DNA from: a virus
Strand: one strand, 5' to 3'
Virus record (IMG/VR): IMGVR_UViG_3300032240_001400
Location: 1 to 57,084 of that record
DNA length: 57,084 nt
Shown here: positions 55,264 to 57,084 of the stretch, piece after piece
Layout of the letters: every line of letters begins with the position of its first letter
Numbering within the stretch: the first letter of the stretch is position 1
Made by a program: the position numbers and the translations under genes
Notes under the pieces: model-generated
Database searches by the model: none
What the model was told of the DNA's origin: nothing
Seen by the model: the letters and a program-made list of their open reading frames with translations, nothing else

Positions 55264-57084
55264 ATGGCAAACGAATTTAAAGTCAAAAATGGTCTCATAG
55301 TAGACCAAGGCGGAGCAAACGTAACAGGGTCATCCGCGATCTCAGGATCTTTAGCTATTTTAGCTTCAGGATCTAGTGTATTCACTGTAGACGGAACATC
55401 TGGCCGTCTTTTCTCAGTAGATGATTCTTTATCCGGATCCTTATTCTCAGTAAATACTGTAGCTGGTCTTCCGATCATCGAAGCATTTTCTGACAATACA
55501 GTTCGTATTGGGCAGTTTGGTAGGCAGGTATTATTTATCTCTCAATCTAAAGTTGGAGTAGGAAAAGAGTCTAATTTAAATGGTATTTTAGATGTATCTG
55601 GTAGTGTCACTATAACTGGATCATTAAACGTATCTTCTGGCATCACAGGATCATTATTTGGAACATCAAGTTGGGCAGCTAGTTCTTCTTATAATTTAAC
55701 ATCTTCATTAGCCCAAACAGCATCTTATGCGGCCACAGCTTCATATTTTATAACATCATCAGTAACTAGTGCAAGTTTTGCAACCACATCATCACTTCCA
55801 CTTCAAGGTGTTGTTAGTGCAACAGTAAACTCTTCTACTATTACTTTTACAAAAGGTGATGGTACAACGTTTCCTATAACAGTAGCTCAAGGAGTCGCAA
55901 CTTCTACAGCCGCGGTAACAATGAACAATACCCAAACTGGTGTTTGGTATCCTACATTTGTTATCTCAGGTTCTAGTAGTCAATCACTATATGTAAATAG
56001 TTCTAGCTTTTCATATAATGCTAATACAAATACATTAAGTGCTACTGCTTCTTATGTGGCCACAGCTTCATTTGTAACTGGCTCTATTTACACAGCAGGT
56101 AACTTAGCTCTAAGTGCATCATATGCACTAACAGCTTCTTATGTAGCAAATGCTTCATCATTTCCATATACTGGGTCTGCTAGAATTACAGGAAGTTTAG
56201 ATGTTGTAGGGACTGTTACTGTAACTGGTAGTTTAAATGTAACTGGATCACAAACGTTTATTGGTAATTCAACAAATGTTGGTTCAGTTACTCAAACAGG
56301 ATCATTATTAGTTTCAGGATCAACTATTCAAATAGGTAATAATACTTTAACTGGAAATACTCAATTAACAGGTAGTTTCAAAGTATCAGGAAGTGAAACA
56401 ATAACAGGATATCTTCAATTTAATCCTGTATCAACAAATTTAGATACCACAGTATCAGCCTCTTACATTTATGTAAGTGGATCTACAAACGATTTATACT
56501 TTGCGCAAAATGGATCAGGATATACTAACAACGTCCGTCTTCGTTGGATAGAAGGTAATTTATATACAGGTCTATTATCAGGAGGTGTTTTAAGCTCAAC
56601 CCCAGGTTCAACAACATTTAACTTATCTTCAGGTTCAGGCATTATAGTAACATTAAATGCTAGTACAGGAAGTGCTAATCCTTTTCCAACAGTACAATAT
56701 ATCAATTGGGATAATTTCACAAACCAACCAATTATAAATTCAGGATCAGCTAAAATTACTTATATTAGTGTAACTTCTGCTGGAGCTATTAATCAACAAA
56801 TAGTTCCAATTGGTAGTACTGATGTTAATCAATGGGATACTCAAATTGAAATAGGAGTTGTATTACACTTATCAGGTAGTGTGTCTACTGGGGTTTATAA
56901 TGCTCCTCAATTAGGATATGGAATTTCTCAACGTAATGATGATTTTGTAAGAGCTTTTGGACCATTAAAAATATCAGGCCATACATTACAAGCTAGTGGT
57001 AGTTCACCAACATTAAGTATTAAAAAATCAAGCGGTACTGCTTACAATAATGGATCTAACTATGTTAATAATCCAAATCATCCA
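55264..57084 (+). CDS. Tail fibre protein with Ala-Ser-Tyr repeats, cut by the window edge
   Basis: The open frame from the ATG at 55264 continues without a stop to the end (607 codons seen). The N-terminus is 'MANEFKVKNGLIVDQGGANV', a common fibre anchor. Repeats 'SYAATASYFITSSVTSASFA' and 'SASYALTASYVANASSFPYT' follow, the latter nearly the same as in the fibre at 49832-52699. Further 'TGSLxVxGS' beta repeats come after. The C-terminal tip is outside the window. It is a second long fibre or a fibre segment joined to the first. Confidence 0.82.
   Translation, partial: MANEFKVKNGLIVDQGGANVTGSSAISGSLAILASGSSVFTVDGTSGRLFSVDDSLSGSLFSVNTVAGLPIIEAFSDNTVRIGQFGRQVLFISQSKVGVGKESNLNGILDVSGSVTITGSLNVSSGITGSLFGTSSWAASSSYNLTSSLAQTASYAATASYFITSSVTSASFATTSSLPLQGVVSATVNSSTITFTKGDGTTFPITVAQGVATSTAAVTMNNTQTGVWYPTFVISGSSSQSLYVNSSSFSYNANTNTLSATASYVATASFVTGSIYTAGNLALSASYALTASYVANASSFPYTGSARITGSLDVVGTVTVTGSLNVTGSQTFIGNSTNVGSVTQTGSLLVSGSTIQIGNNTLTGNTQLTGSFKVSGSETITGYLQFNPVSTNLDTTVSASYIYVSGSTNDLYFAQNGSGYTNNVRLRWIEGNLYTGLLSGGVLSSTPGSTTFNLSSGSGIIVTLNASTGSANPFPTVQYINWDNFTNQPIINSGSAKITYISVTSAGAINQQIVPIGSTDVNQWDTQIEIGVVLHLSGSVSTGVYNAPQLGYGISQRNDDFVRAFGPLKISGHTLQASGSSPTLSIKKSSGTAYNNGSNYVNNPNHP

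Noticed and set aside
1-57084. tRNA genes, integrase, attachment sites or CRISPR arrays.
   Set aside because: Intergenic space is small and holds no T-arm-like GGTTCRANTCC sequence; no recombinase motif or regularly spaced repeat was found.

Overview
The window is part of a lytic tailed-phage genome of the T4 superfamily (contractile-tail myovirus architecture). This rests on a recognisable head module (large terminase, portal, prohead protease, acidic scaffold, gp23-type capsid protein with a cleavable N-terminus), neck and tail-completion genes, gp25/gp6-type baseplate genes, a gp55-like late sigma factor and a gp61-like primase. No integrase, repressor/attachment pair or tRNA gene was seen. 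The DNA is AT-rich. Start codons are mostly preceded by A-rich leaders without a clear Shine-Dalgarno, and candidate early promoters read TTGTcTTATATTTAC, close to the Bacteroidota -7 element TAnnTTTG. A Bacteroidota host is therefore my best inference, but it is not proven.

Layout. (1) 1-6260, rightward: small accessory genes, including an HTH protein, a DUF932 protein, a DUF1737 protein, a T5orf172-type GIY-YIG protein and three small membrane proteins; it ends in a UUCG-loop terminator. (2) 6261-24162, leftward: a second GIY-YIG gene, then (read leftward from 24162) a small acidic protein, a CxxC thioredoxin-fold protein, an HD hydrolase, a membrane/coiled-coil protein, the late sigma factor, baseplate hub and spike genes, gp25, gp6, a DNRLRE-like protein, a 1436-residue baseplate/tail protein and several beta-rich tail proteins. 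(3) 24163-24515: a 353-base divergent, non-coding region with promoter-like motifs on both strands and several hairpins. (4) 24516-34221, rightward: primase, RecB-like nuclease, then a run of enzymes and basic proteins that carry short helical leaders or internal sites ending in L/I-x-E. In T4 these are the hallmark of capsid-targeted proteins cut by the prohead protease. (5) 34275-49773: small genes, a spanin-like membrane protein, terminase, portal, core proteins, protease, scaffold, capsid, PhoH and the neck/tail completion genes. (6) 49832-57084: tail fibres made of Ala-Ser-Tyr repeats, three tandem lectin-like paralogues and a fibre gene that runs off the right edge.

How the parts fit. 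Blocks of late genes on both strands are preceded by a shared motif, ATATTTATT, a good candidate for the promoter read by the gp55-like factor. The encoded prohead protease would process the capsid protein, the scaffold and, by inference, the group of LxE-tagged enzymes at 26-34 kb (zeta-like kinase, NMNAT-like nucleotidyltransferase, metallopeptidase/5'-nucleotidase fusion, zinc-ribbon protein, PD-(D/E)XK-like protein). These may be packaged in the capsid and injected with the DNA. That predicted packaged enzyme set is the most interesting hypothesis here.
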